Shown piece by piece: positions 33,442 to 41,702 of a stretch of 64,000 nucleotides of DNA (position 1 is its first letter; the number at the start of each line of letters is the position of its first letter). The position numbers and the translations under genes are program-made. Source of the DNA: Bacteroidota bacterium (GTDB lineage Bacteria > Bacteroidota > Bacteroidia > B-17B0 > Aurantibacillaceae). The stretch lies in the NCBI GenBank assembly GCA_030692515.1, contig JAUXZS010000030.1, positions 20,506 through 84,505 on the forward strand. The letters run 5' to 3'. The notes beneath the pieces were generated by a model. That model worked only from the letters and a program-made list of their open reading frames with translations. It was not told where the DNA came from and made no database searches.

Positions 33442-34249
33442 AGCTTAAATTTTTTTTAATTGTTTCGTTTTGAAGAGAAGTAATAAATTCTTTACAGGCT
33501 AAAGAAGGTTCTGGATGTTTCATAAAGTGGGAGCCAATTAAAAAACCGGAATACCCAATTTTCTTTAATTTCAAGATGTTTTCAATTGTTTCTATTCCGC
33601 TCTCGGCAACTTTGGTTTTTTCTTTGGGAAGTTTATCAGCCAAATTAAAACTTGTATTAAGATCAATTTTTAAAGTTTTAAGATTGCGGTTATTAATACC
33701 AATAATGTTTGTTTTTGACGAGGTTTTTTCAATTTCTGTTTCGTCGTGAATTTCTAAGAGTACTTCTAAACCTAAGCCTGCAGCTAAATTGGTAAAAGAG
33801 TTAATTTCAGTTTTTGTTAAACAAGCCGCAATTAATAAAATTGCATCAGCGCCTATTGATTTGGCTTCAATAATTTGGTACTCATCAATAATAAATTCTT
33901 TTCTGAGAATGGGGCAAAAATTAAATTTCCGAGCAATACGTAAATCTTCATTACATCCTCCAAAAAATGTTTTGTCGGTTAGCACAGATATGGCGCTTGC
34001 ACCTGCCTGCATATAACCAATAGAAGTTTTTTCAACGTTAAGGTATTTATTAATAATTCCTTTCGAAGGAGATTGTTTTTTAATTTCAGCAATTATTCCG
34101 CTCTTGTCTTTTCTCAATAGATATTTGTTTAAAGAAACGGTAGATGTATTAAAGTAGAGTGATTGTTCTAACAATTTAGTTGGGTACAATTTTTTTGTTT
34201 CCTCAACTTCCAATTTTTTGGTTGCAATTATTTTTTCTAATGTATTCAT
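33431..34249 (-). CDS. trpC: Indole-3-glycerol phosphate synthase
   Basis: The protein has 272 residues. It closes the indole ring. IIAEIKKQSPSKGII (catalytic Lys and SPS), AISVLTDKTFFGG, LRKEFIIDEYQI and GINNRNLKTLKID are diagnostic, and VAESGIET supplies the phosphate-binding loop. It is overlapped by trpF and lies three bases after trpD. Confidence 0.97.
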   Translation of the reverse strand: MNTLEKIIATKKLEVEETKKLYPTKLLEQSLYFNTSTVSLNKYLLRKDKSGIIAEIKKQSPSKGIINKYLNVEKTSIGYMQAGASAISVLTDKTFFGGCNEDLRIARKFNFCPILRKEFIIDEYQIIEAKSIGADAILLIAACLTKTEINSFTNLAAGLGLEVLLEIHDETEIEKTSSKTNIIGINNRNLKTLKIDLNTSFNLADKLPKEKTKVAESGIETIENILKLKKIGYSGFLIGSHFMKHPEPSLACKEFITSLQNETIKKNLSYAN

Positions 34250-34252
34250 GGT

Positions 34253-35230
34253 TTATTGGTTAATGATGTTTTTAAATAGGTTATAGGCTTTTTTTGATTC
34301 AATAGCTTCTTTTGATTTTGCTATACATTCGGTTAGTGTTAAATTGGAGTAATAACAATTCATTGCTAAAGCAGTGTTTGCTAGCACAACTTCTTGCTGT
34401 GCATTTGTACCTTTATTTTGCAAAACGTTTACGAATATTTCTGCAGCGCTTTCAATTGTATTGCCTGCGTGCAAATCTTCAGTCTGTAATTTTTTAAACC
34501 CAAAATCTGCATTCGATATGAGGGTTTCTTTAGTATTTGAGTAAACTTTTGTTTCACTGGTTAAACTTATTTCGTCGTATCCATCTAAAGAATGCACAAT
34601 AGTATAGTGGTGTTTGGATTCTTGCAGCATATAATTATACATCCTGGCAATTTTACTGTTAAACGTTCCTATATATCTATACTTTGGGTTTGCAGGGTTT
34701 ACCATAGGCCCCAACAGATTAAAAAAAGTTGTTATTCCTAAACTTTTACGAATGGGGGAAGCAATTTTTAAGCTTGGATGAAAAAGTGGTGCGTGAATAA
34801 AACAAATATTATGTTTTTCGAGGTCGTAATTTAATTCGGATGGATTACTTTTAAATTGATGACCAAAATATTTTAAAATATCTGATGAACCTGAAACACT
34901 TGACGCGCCAAAATTTCCATGTTTTGCAACGGGCACTCCGGCAGATGCTAATATGATCGCTGATAATGTTGAAATATTGAAGGTTTTTTTTTTGTCACCT
35001 CCGGTTCCGCAAACATCTATACACGGTTTATGCAAATCTATCTTAATAGCAATTTCTAATAACGCGTTTTTAAAGCCATTTAATTCTTGCAACGAAATAT
35101 GGCGTGTTTGAAAAATCCCAATTAGGATACTAATTTGGTAGTCGTTTAGTTTTTGAGAGGCTAAGTCTAGCATTAAGGTATAAGCTTCCCGCTCGGACAA
35201 TATATGTCCAGTACAAAGTTTTTGAAACAT
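34253..35230 (-). CDS. trpD: Anthranilate phosphoribosyltransferase
   Basis: The protein has 325 residues. It transfers phosphoribose to anthranilate. The PRPP-binding loop is VCGTGGDKKKTFNIST (73-88). KHGNFGASSVSGSSDILKYFG and LGPMVNPANPKYRYIG are canonical. It is a stand-alone enzyme, not fused to TrpG as in enteric bacteria. The 48-base gap to trpG holds no visible signal. Confidence 0.96.
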   Translation of the reverse strand: MFQKLCTGHILSEREAYTLMLDLASQKLNDYQISILIGIFQTRHISLQELNGFKNALLEIAIKIDLHKPCIDVCGTGGDKKKTFNISTLSAIILASAGVPVAKHGNFGASSVSGSSDILKYFGHQFKSNPSELNYDLEKHNICFIHAPLFHPSLKIASPIRKSLGITTFFNLLGPMVNPANPKYRYIGTFNSKIARMYNYMLQESKHHYTIVHSLDGYDEISLTSETKVYSNTKETLISNADFGFKKLQTEDLHAGNTIESAAEIFVNVLQNKGTNAQQEVVLANTALAMNCYYSNLTLTECIAKSKEAIESKKAYNLFKNIINQ

Positions 35231-35278
35231 TGATTCTAATTTTTAAAAATTAATAATGGATTGAGTATGTAGTTTTAA

Positions 35279-35845
35279 TTAGGCGCTGAGCCAATTATGA
35301 ATTATGGTTTCGCCGTATTCTGATAAAATAGATTCTGGATGAAATTGAACCCCTCGAACGTCATACGTTTTATGTTTAGCCCCCATGATATTATTTTTTT
35401 CGTCGGTAGCAGTTACAATTAAGTTCTGAGGTAAATTTTCATTTTTTATTACCCATGAATGGTATCTTCCTACATTAAATGTTTTTGGGCAGCCATTAAA
35501 AATTACATCCTCATTAATTAAATTAACTGGAGTAGCAATTCCATGATATACAGTTTCAAGGTTTTCAAGTGTTGCGCCAAATGTTTCTCCTATTGCCTGA
35601 AGGCCTAAACAAACTCCAAAAATCGATTTTGTTTTGTGATAATGTTTTAAAAGGTCGGGCATAATTCCAGAATCTTTTGGTAAACCAGGCCCAGGGGATA
35701 ATAATATCTTTGAATAGTTGTTTACGGCATCTAGTGAAATTTTATCATTGCGAATAACATCAAAAGGTATATCGCTCACTTTTTCTACTAGGTGAACTAA
35801 GTTGTAAGTAAAGCTATCGTAATTATCAAGCACTAATAGTTTCAT
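35279..35845 (-). CDS. trpG: Anthranilate synthase component II, glutamine amidotransferase
   Basis: The protein has 188 residues. It supplies ammonia to TrpE. The class I amidotransferase triad is Cys79 (GVCLGLQ), His169 and Glu171 (VQFHPES). The oxyanion segment LLSPGPGLP is intact. It overlaps trpE by 20 bases, consistent with translational coupling and 1:1 production of the complex. Confidence 0.97.
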   Translation of the reverse strand: MKLLVLDNYDSFTYNLVHLVEKVSDIPFDVIRNDKISLDAVNNYSKILLSPGPGLPKDSGIMPDLLKHYHKTKSIFGVCLGLQAIGETFGATLENLETVYHGIATPVNLINEDVIFNGCPKTFNVGRYHSWVIKNENLPQNLIVTATDEKNNIMGAKHKTYDVRGVQFHPESILSEYGETIIHNWLSA

Positions 35846-37268
35846 GGCTGTATGAAGGTATGGATTTATTAATTTTTCGAGCTTCTTTAATTGCTTTTTT
35901 TAGGGCGCTTATTTTATTGTATATCTCTAAATTTTCAGATTCAGGGTTACTTGCATTTACAATTCCTGCCCCTGCTTGGTAATAAAGTACATTATCTTTA
36001 CTTAAAAATGTTCGAATCATAATGGCGTGATTTAATTCATTTTTGTTTGAAATAAATCCAATCGATCCACCATAATAACCGCGAGATGTAGGTTCATACT
36101 TATTAATTAGCTCTAATGCTCTATATTTAGGGGCGCCAGATAAAGTTCCTGCAGGAGATGAGTTTGCCAATACGTCATAGAGTTGTACATTCGGTTTTAG
36201 TTCTCCCTCAATTTTACTTACTAGATGGATAACATGAGAATAGAGTTGTATTTGTTTTATATATTTTGGAGCCACATTTGAACAATATTTACTCAGGTCG
36301 TTTCTTGCAAGATCTACTAACATCATGTGTTCTGCATTTTCTTTTTTATCTTCTACTAATTTTTTAGCATTTGCTATATCTTCAAGATCGTTGCCAGTTC
36401 TTTTATAAGTTCCTGCAATTGGATTTATTTGTGCTTTATTGTTTTTAATAATTAATTGTGCTTCAGGCGAGGAACCTATTAATCTAAATTTACCTGTATC
36501 AAAATAAAACAAATAGGGCGAAGGATTAATGTTTTTAAGTGCGCGGTATAAATTAAAATCGTCGCCAATATACGATTGAGAAAATTGGCGAGATAATACA
36601 ATTTGAAAAACATCACCTTTTTGGCAATGATCCTTTCCTTTATTGGCTAATTCAATAAAATCCTGATCTGTTAGGTTAGAAGATTCTTTGCCAATAGCGT
36701 TAAAATTAAATTCTGTTATTTGTTCCGTCTTTATTTTTTCATCCAAATCCTCTAATTGAGCTCTTGCAATTTCTTCATTAAATGCATGAGAAATAAGGTG
36801 CAAATTATTTGTAGTATGGTTAAATACTAATATCAATGAGTATAAATGATAAATAATTTCCGGAATCTGTTGGTTATTATCTTTTTGTTTAAGGTTGATA
36901 TCTTCAAAATATTCTACGGCATTAAAGCTTGAATAGCCAAAAATACCTCCGGTACAAAATTTAAATTCCAGTTCATCAAAAATAAATTGCTCTTTAAAGT
37001 TCATCAATTCTTTGATGATAGTTTTGTTTGAAGGAGGAAAAGCAGTATTTGTGGATTTGGAATTGACTGTGATTTTTAAATTTTGATTAAAAAGTTCGAA
37101 GGTGGCAATTGGATTAAAGCATAAATAAGAATAATGATCCTGTTTATTGTTATAATCAGAGCTTTCGAGTAAAAGCGGTTGCTGGTAATAATCTCTAAGT
37201 GCCATAAAAATTCCTGTCGGAGTTTTTGTATCGGCGAGTATTGTTTTTGTATGTGTTTTTAATTTCAT
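35826..37268 (-). CDS. trpE: Anthranilate synthase component I
   Basis: The protein has 480 residues. It converts chorismate to anthranilate. The N-terminal LLES motif (33-36), where tryptophan binds as feedback inhibitor in the family, is conserved. The chorismate-binding half has SSPEAQL, INPIAGTYKRTGND, EHMMLVDLARNDLSKYC, SAGTLSGAPKYRALELI and YYGGSIGF. It is the first structural gene after the trp attenuator, starting ~17 bases after the terminator. Both transcription attenuation and feedback inhibition are therefore expected. Confidence 0.98.
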   Translation of the reverse strand: MKLKTHTKTILADTKTPTGIFMALRDYYQQPLLLESSDYNNKQDHYSYLCFNPIATFELFNQNLKITVNSKSTNTAFPPSNKTIIKELMNFKEQFIFDELEFKFCTGGIFGYSSFNAVEYFEDINLKQKDNNQQIPEIIYHLYSLILVFNHTTNNLHLISHAFNEEIARAQLEDLDEKIKTEQITEFNFNAIGKESSNLTDQDFIELANKGKDHCQKGDVFQIVLSRQFSQSYIGDDFNLYRALKNINPSPYLFYFDTGKFRLIGSSPEAQLIIKNNKAQINPIAGTYKRTGNDLEDIANAKKLVEDKKENAEHMMLVDLARNDLSKYCSNVAPKYIKQIQLYSHVIHLVSKIEGELKPNVQLYDVLANSSPAGTLSGAPKYRALELINKYEPTSRGYYGGSIGFISNKNELNHAIMIRTFLSKDNVLYYQAGAGIVNASNPESENLEIYNKISALKKAIKEARKINKSIPSYSHETISA

Positions 37269-37284
37269 TGTTGTTACGTTTAAA

Positions 37285-37320
37285 AAATAAAAAAGGCCCG
37301 CTGTTATTGAACAGCGGGCC
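37285..37320 (-). terminator. trp attenuator terminator
   Basis: The minus strand reads GGCCCGCTGTT-CAAT-AACAGCGGGCC, an 11-bp perfect stem with a 4-nt loop, then a T-rich tract. It lies between the leader peptide and trpE. Its 5' arm (37308-37315) is also complementary to 37352-37359 at the end of the leader ORF, the mutually exclusive antiterminator. Confidence 0.95.
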
Positions 37321-37348
37321 TTGAAGTATGCCTTAGGTAAATATAAAT

Positions 37349-37411
37349 TTAGCTGTTCACAATTTTATTTGCAAACCACCACCACATTTTATTTACGTTA
37401 TTATTTTTCAT
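37349..37411 (-). CDS. trpL: trp operon leader peptide
   Basis: The ORF has 20 codons: MKNNNVNKMWWWFANKIVNS. Three consecutive Trp codons (37376-37384) are a strong chance-defying signal, given the rarity of Trp. The stop codon is at 37349-37351. Bases 37352-37359 (last codons) can pair with 37308-37315 in the terminator arm. A ribosome stalled at the Trp codons leaves that segment free (read-through); a ribosome at the stop codon covers it (termination). A 7-bp 1:2 pairing (37390-37396 with 37337-37343) is also possible. Regulatory role, no protein function expected. Confidence 0.93.
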   Translation of the reverse strand: MKNNNVNKMWWWFANKIVNS

Positions 37412-37420
37412 TTCCGTGTA

Positions 37421-37428
37421 CAAACCTA
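37421..37428 (-). promoter_or_regulatory. -7 element of the trp-aro operon
   Basis: The minus strand reads TAGGTTTG, a full TAnnTTTG match. The leader ATG is nine bases downstream, so the mRNA leader would be only ~6 nt. The -33 position falls in a T run (TTTT instead of TTTG). Confidence 0.65.
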
Positions 37429-37583
37429 AACAAAGTTTTTTATAAAAAAAAATTATTTTGTTAAATTGAAAATTATCTGCCTTGTTTTGTCGCTGAAAGA
37501 CTCACTGTTATTGGTTTAATGTTTGATTAATTTATTTTCGTTATGAGAATTCAAAATTAAGGCTATTAATTGTAATTTAGAAT

Positions 37584-38255
37584 ATGCAAAAAAATTTCAT
37601 TTACCTTTTTTTAATGACACTAATGTTTTCAAATTTCAAAGAAAAAAAACCGCAAACGATAAATTATTTACCACTGGGTGATTCTTATACTATATGTACT
37701 GGCGCAACAGAAAGTGATTCCTGGCCAGTTTTACTTACAAAACATTTAAATGAAAATAAAATTAATTGTAAATTATTAGACAATCCTGCGCGCAATGGTT
37801 TTAGTACCCAAGATTTAATAGACAATGAGTTGCCTTTACTTAAAAAGCTGAAACCAAATTTTGTTACATTATTGATTGGTGTGAATGATTGGGTTAGGGG
37901 AGTGACAAAAGAAAACTTCACAAAAAACTTAATTTATATTTTGGATGAGGTTCAAAAAAACATTCCTGATAAGAAAAAAGTCATTTTAATTACTATTCCA
38001 GATTTTGGAGTAACACCTCAAGGCAAAAATTATGGTAACGGAAGAGATATTCAAAAAGGACTAGCTGAGTTTAATGCCGTTATTAGTAACGAAGCAAAAA
38101 AGAGAGAATTACCATTAGTCGATATTTTCGGGTTATCTCAAAAAATGAAAGATGACGCTACTTTGGTAGCTATTGATGGTCTTCATCCATCAGCTAAGGA
38201 GTATGCCTTGTGGGAAAAGTTAATTTTAAAAGAGACACTAATAATTTTAAAATAA
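37584..38255 (+). CDS. SGNH/GDSL-family hydrolase
   Basis: The protein has 223 residues. The esterase blocks are LPLGDSYTICTGA (Ser34), NGFSTQDL, LLIGVNDW (Asn101) and DGLHPSAKEYALW (Asp198, His201), giving a complete catalytic set. The first ~20 residues are hydrophobic (IYLFLMTLMFS) and may be a signal peptide or anchor. Family members act as lysophospholipases, thioesterases or carbohydrate esterases; the substrate is unknown. It is divergent from the trp operon and ends at a strong terminator. Confidence 0.88.
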   Translation: MQKNFIYLFLMTLMFSNFKEKKPQTINYLPLGDSYTICTGATESDSWPVLLTKHLNENKINCKLLDNPARNGFSTQDLIDNELPLLKKLKPNFVTLLIGVNDWVRGVTKENFTKNLIYILDEVQKNIPDKKKVILITIPDFGVTPQGKNYGNGRDIQKGLAEFNAVISNEAKKRELPLVDIFGLSQKMKDDATLVAIDGLHPSAKEYALWEKLILKETLIILK

Positions 38256-38289
38256 AAAAAGCGGAATGGTTAACCATTCCGCTTTTTTA
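38256..38289. terminator. Bidirectional intrinsic terminator
   Basis: A perfect palindrome with arm AAAAAAGCGGAATGGTT and its complement, with A and T runs on both sides. It separates the convergent SGNH and PUR-like genes. Confidence 0.9.
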
Positions 38290-38302
38290 AAAAAATTGAA
38301 TT

Positions 38303-38668
38303 TTATTTTCCTAAATCTTCAAATTTAACTTCTGAACTTGATGAATCGTGATTGTCACCATTATCATGGTTATCATGATTGTTGTACTCCTGTCTCGGTT
38401 CAATTTCAGGGGCATTTTCCTTAATATGAGCAACTGCTTCATTTAAACCTTCTACAAATTTTTCAAAATCTTCTTTATATAAAAAGATTTTGTGTTTTTC
38501 ATAACTAAATTTACCGTCAGTTCCAAAGCGCTTCTTGCTTTCAGTAATAGTTAAGTAATAATCATTTCCACGTGTACTCTTTACATCAAAAAAGTAAGTG
38601 CGTTTTCCAGCTCTTACAGATTTTGAGAATAAATCTCCACTTTCGTTTTTTTCAAATTCTTCCGACAT
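38303..38668 (-). CDS. DUF3276 / PUR-family DNA- and RNA-binding protein
   Basis: The protein has 121 residues. FSKSVRAGKRTYFFDVKSTRGNDYYLTITESKK and KHKIFLYKEDFEKFVEGL form one PUR repeat (about 13-85), the fold known from Bacteroidota and spirochaete Pur-alpha relatives that bind nucleic acid as dimers. The C-terminal tail is low-complexity (NNHDNHDNGDNHDSSSS) and acidic. The role in the cell is unknown. Confidence 0.88.
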   Translation of the reverse strand: MSEEFEKNESGDLFSKSVRAGKRTYFFDVKSTRGNDYYLTITESKKRFGTDGKFSYEKHKIFLYKEDFEKFVEGLNEAVAHIKENAPEIEPRQEYNNHDNHDNGDNHDSSSSEVKFEDLGK

Positions 38669-38910
38669 AATTTATAGTTTGACTTAGGACAAATATTAGA
38701 AAAACTTTTTAAGGTTAGCTATGGTGTTAATAATTTGTCTTTATTGTTAATAGCCCAAAAAATGGACAACGCAATAATTTCAAGTTTTAAATCTCGAATT
38801 AAGAGATAATTACGGTTATTGTGATTATTAAAAGTATTTAATAGACCAAATAGTGATGCTTGTTTTAAACTGAAGAATTACAAAGAAATTATTTCACAAC
38901 TTGGGTGCAT

Positions 38911-38947
38911 GAAAAAAGCCGCTTCGGTTATCCGAAACGGCTTTTTT
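38911..38947 (-). terminator. Intrinsic terminator
   Basis: Arms AAAAAAGCCGCTTCGG and CCGAAACGGCTTTTTT pair with one mismatch over a 3-5 nt loop. It sits just after the stop of the minus-strand lipoprotein gene. The rest of the 294-base gap 38669-38962 shows nothing I recognise. Confidence 0.85.
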
Positions 38948-38962
38948 ATAAAAGAGAATTGA

Positions 38963-39493
38963 TTAAGACTTCTCTTGTTTTTTAATTTCTTTGATGTTTT
39001 TTCCGCTATCAAACATTTTTTGAGTTGTTTCCTTGTCAAAAGGTTCAGTTTCTGTACTTCTTAAATCTTCGATACAATAATCAGTTGTTCCAATTTTTTG
39101 ATTTACAACAAAATGAAACTCAGGCTTAATAATTTCACTTTCCCAGAAAATTGCTGTTGGTTCATCAATGATGTAGTTTTTAAATTTTAAAACCTCATCT
39201 TCTTTAATGTCTTTTTTCTTTAATTCAATATCAGCAGCTTGTTCATTAATCGTAATTGCAAAATTTGTCCCCACTTTTATATCAAGTGCGCCAGATGATT
39301 GCTCAATTACTAAAAGCTTAGCTGTAGTTGTATCGGGTACAAAAATCGCAAAGGGTTTTCCATATCTGGTTAAATCTAAAACGTTCATGCCCTGTGGGGC
39401 AACAATAGCTTCTTGCTCATCCTTTTTTCCACCACAAGAAATTAAAGTTGATGTGATAATTGCAGCGGATAGTAAATTAATTAGTTTTTTCAT
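38963..39493 (-). CDS. Lipoprotein of unknown function
   Basis: The protein has 176 residues. The lipoprotein signal ends at Cys20 (STLISCGGKKDEQ). The mature part is a single compact alpha/beta domain (NVLDLTRYGKPFAIFVPDTTTAKLLVI, FHFVVNQKIGTTDYCIEDL) with a charged Lys/Glu tail. I do not recognise the family. It is expected in the periplasm, attached to a membrane. It looks monocistronic with its own terminator. Confidence 0.7.
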   Translation of the reverse strand: MKKLINLLSAAIITSTLISCGGKKDEQEAIVAPQGMNVLDLTRYGKPFAIFVPDTTTAKLLVIEQSSGALDIKVGTNFAITINEQAADIELKKKDIKEDEVLKFKNYIIDEPTAIFWESEIIKPEFHFVVNQKIGTTDYCIEDLRSTETEPFDKETTQKMFDSGKNIKEIKKQEKS

Positions 39494-39568
39494 CTTTTTC
39501 TTTTTTTATTAATAATGTAAATATAAATAAATTTTTAGATGATTAAATTTCTTTAAGGAATAAAAGGG

Positions 39569-39597
39569 CAAAAAAAAACCCCGCTAGTGCGGGGCTT
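39569..39597 (-). terminator. Intrinsic terminator after the histone-like gene
   Basis: The minus strand reads CCCCGC-ACTA-GCGGGG followed by a run of T, five bases after the stop codon. Confidence 0.9.
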
Positions 39598-39601
39598 ATT
39601 T

Positions 39602-39721
39602 TTACTTTTTCTTAGCTGCTTTTTTCTTAGGAGCTGCTTTTTTCTTAGCTGCTTTTTTTGCTGCTTTCTTAGGAGCTGCTTTTTTTGCTGTAGCTTTTTT
39701 AGCTGTTGCTTTTTTTGCCAT
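39602..39721 (-). CDS. Histone H1-like Lys/Ala-rich peptide
   Basis: The product has 39 residues composed almost only of Lys, Ala, Pro and Thr: MAKKATAKKATAKKAAPKK and then AAKKAAKKK-type repeats ending KKK. It resembles the C-terminal tail of histone H1 and the AKKAA/KKAAP repeats of bacterial H1-like proteins (Hc1, AlgP). By analogy it should bind DNA nonspecifically and help compact the nucleoid. The dedicated GC-rich terminator supports a highly expressed real gene. The 281-base gap upstream (39722-40002) is AT-rich with no other gene seen. Confidence 0.85.
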   Translation of the reverse strand: MAKKATAKKATAKKAAPKKAAKKAAKKKAAPKKKAAKKK

Positions 39722-40002
39722 GGTTTTTTGTTTTTGAGATTTGTTGATACGAAGTAAATAAATTTTTCTATGTTATCTAATTATTAAGTGATTATTTTTT
39801 CAACATTGAATTGTTGAAATTGTTAATAGCGGAATATATCACCTTAAAGAATTACAACAGTTTGATTTTTTTTATGAATGAGTAATTTTTAAATGTTGTG
39901 TAACTATTGATTTCATTGCTATTTCAAGGCAGTAAGTGTTTTATAAAAAAAATTGAATGCAAGTTTTTGGAGAAATTAGCTAAAAACTCAAAGAATATTT
40001 TT

Positions 40003-41643
40003 TTATTCTTTAATTAAAATTTCTTCCTCAATTTCCCAGTCCGATAAAACTTTTATTGGTTTTGGATGAATAAAAACATGTTCAGGTTGAATTTTTGAAT
40101 TAAAATTTCCGGTGTCCCATTTTTTATTCTCGTTTGCATCAAAAATAATTTTAATAAAGTAAGTGCCTGGTGTAACATTAGTAAAATTAACTGTTACAGC
40201 GTTACTACTGGATAAACTGAATGAAATAAATTCTTCTTTTACAATTTGTTCTTGCTCATTTGTAAGTTGAATTAAATAGCTTTGTTTTTTATTAAAAAGA
40301 AGTTTTAATGATATTTTTCCCAGTTCAGTTTCACTTTCGGTTTGGAAATTTAACTTTAAGCTGTCATTTTTGATACCTCTTTCATCAAAAAAAGCATTTG
40401 TGTCTATTTTCAAAGTATAATTGGTTCCCTGTTTTAATTTATTAGTGATTTGAAGTGTGTTAATGTTTAACCATTTGTATTTTATTTTCTCGAATTCAAT
40501 CAAACTATCTTGCTTACTCGCGAGTTTAAGTTTTGAAATATCTATTGAAGCTGTATCCATCCAATTCAAAAAAGAAAGTTGTAGATTGCTCAGAACCGGG
40601 ATGTTCCCTCTTGTTGTGTTTAAAGTGATAGAACTAATTTTCTTTTTACTGTCAGGTTTTTTTGGTAGTTGAACTTTAAGGGTGTCTGTTTTTTTGAATG
40701 AGCTGTTTTTCAGAATTAGGGCTATGGTATCTTTCAAATCTTTATAAAAGAAAGATAAAGTGTCTTTTTCTTTACCTTTATTTGTTTCATATATATTTTT
40801 TTCGTCGGCTTTATTTAGAGTATTTAGACTTAAAACACTTTTTTTATTGAGGATGATTTGGCTAAAACCATAATAAGGCGAGATAATTTTTTTAACAAAG
40901 ATTTTGGATGGTTCTTCTTTAAACGTTATTAATTTAATGATTGTATCTCCTTTAAGATTAAAATCTGAATCTAAATAGGCTAGTTTTTCAATATCTCCGT
41001 CATACAAATAGTTTTTATTTTTGTCTAAAAGGCCAAACACCTTATATATACCTTTTGGTAAATTGCTAAAGGCAAACTCTCCGCTTTCAGAACTTCTAGT
41101 TATATAGTTAGGCGTTTTTTTATAAGGTAAGCTATCTATTTCTTCGTCCTTATTATATAGACCTATAATTGCACCAGCTTCCGGTTTATTATTAAAACCA
41201 TTAATTATAGCGCCTGTTATTTTTAAAGTGTCAATATTATCTCCCGTTGAAAATATGTATTCAAAGTTTGGGATACTGTTACCTTCAGTCATATCAATTA
41301 TTGATTTGCCAAAAGAAAAATGGTAAGTAGTGTTTGGCAAGAGTGTTTGCTTCTTAAATGAAATCGTTAGTTTTTTACCATCCGTTTCAATTTGAGGTTC
41401 AAACCCTAGTTTTGGCGTAATGATTAATTGATTTGGTAAATCTTTCAACTTAATGTGCTCGTCGAATTTTAGCACTATAAGATCGGAACTAAAATTTTTT
41501 GTTTTGTTTGCAGGAATTGCTTCAACTAGTTTTGGCGGTATTACGTCTCGATTACCCCCGCTTAACGGAGCAACTTGTGCGCACTTCTCAAAAATAAGAA
41601 TCAAAAAAAGCGCGAAAAATATTTTAATTACCGGTTTAATCAT
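40003..41643 (-). CDS. Lipoprotein with bacterial Ig-like (Big_5/SbsA-like) domains
   Basis: The protein has 546 residues. A signal segment ends at Cys21 (LILIFEKCAQ). Residues ~35-130 are an Ig-like domain of the Big_5 type (DVIPPKLVEAIPANKTKNF, LPNTTYHFSFGKSIIDMTEGN). A carboxypeptidase-regulatory-like beta domain follows (~140-225, SGEFAFSNLPKGIYKVFGLLD), then further Ig-like parts and a C-terminal TPGTYFIKIIFDANENKKWDTGN domain. This architecture is common in Bacteroidota surface lipoproteins of unknown function. It appears monocistronic and is divergent from the radical SAM gene. Confidence 0.85.
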   Translation of the reverse strand: MIKPVIKIFFALFLILIFEKCAQVAPLSGGNRDVIPPKLVEAIPANKTKNFSSDLIVLKFDEHIKLKDLPNQLIITPKLGFEPQIETDGKKLTISFKKQTLLPNTTYHFSFGKSIIDMTEGNSIPNFEYIFSTGDNIDTLKITGAIINGFNNKPEAGAIIGLYNKDEEIDSLPYKKTPNYITRSSESGEFAFSNLPKGIYKVFGLLDKNKNYLYDGDIEKLAYLDSDFNLKGDTIIKLITFKEEPSKIFVKKIISPYYGFSQIILNKKSVLSLNTLNKADEKNIYETNKGKEKDTLSFFYKDLKDTIALILKNSSFKKTDTLKVQLPKKPDSKKKISSITLNTTRGNIPVLSNLQLSFLNWMDTASIDISKLKLASKQDSLIEFEKIKYKWLNINTLQITNKLKQGTNYTLKIDTNAFFDERGIKNDSLKLNFQTESETELGKISLKLLFNKKQSYLIQLTNEQEQIVKEEFISFSLSSSNAVTVNFTNVTPGTYFIKIIFDANENKKWDTGNFNSKIQPEHVFIHPKPIKVLSDWEIEEEILIKE

Positions 41644-41702
41644 TAATTAACAGCGTAAAAGTAAAACATTATTCCATTAAAGCATATCTTTACCTAACGC
41701 GC

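Noticed and set aside
37285..37411. T-box riboswitch or TRAP-type control for the trp operon
   Set aside because: There is no T-box consensus or specifier stem, and no series of GAG/UAG triplets. The Trp-codon leader ORF and competing hairpins fit ribosome-mediated attenuation.
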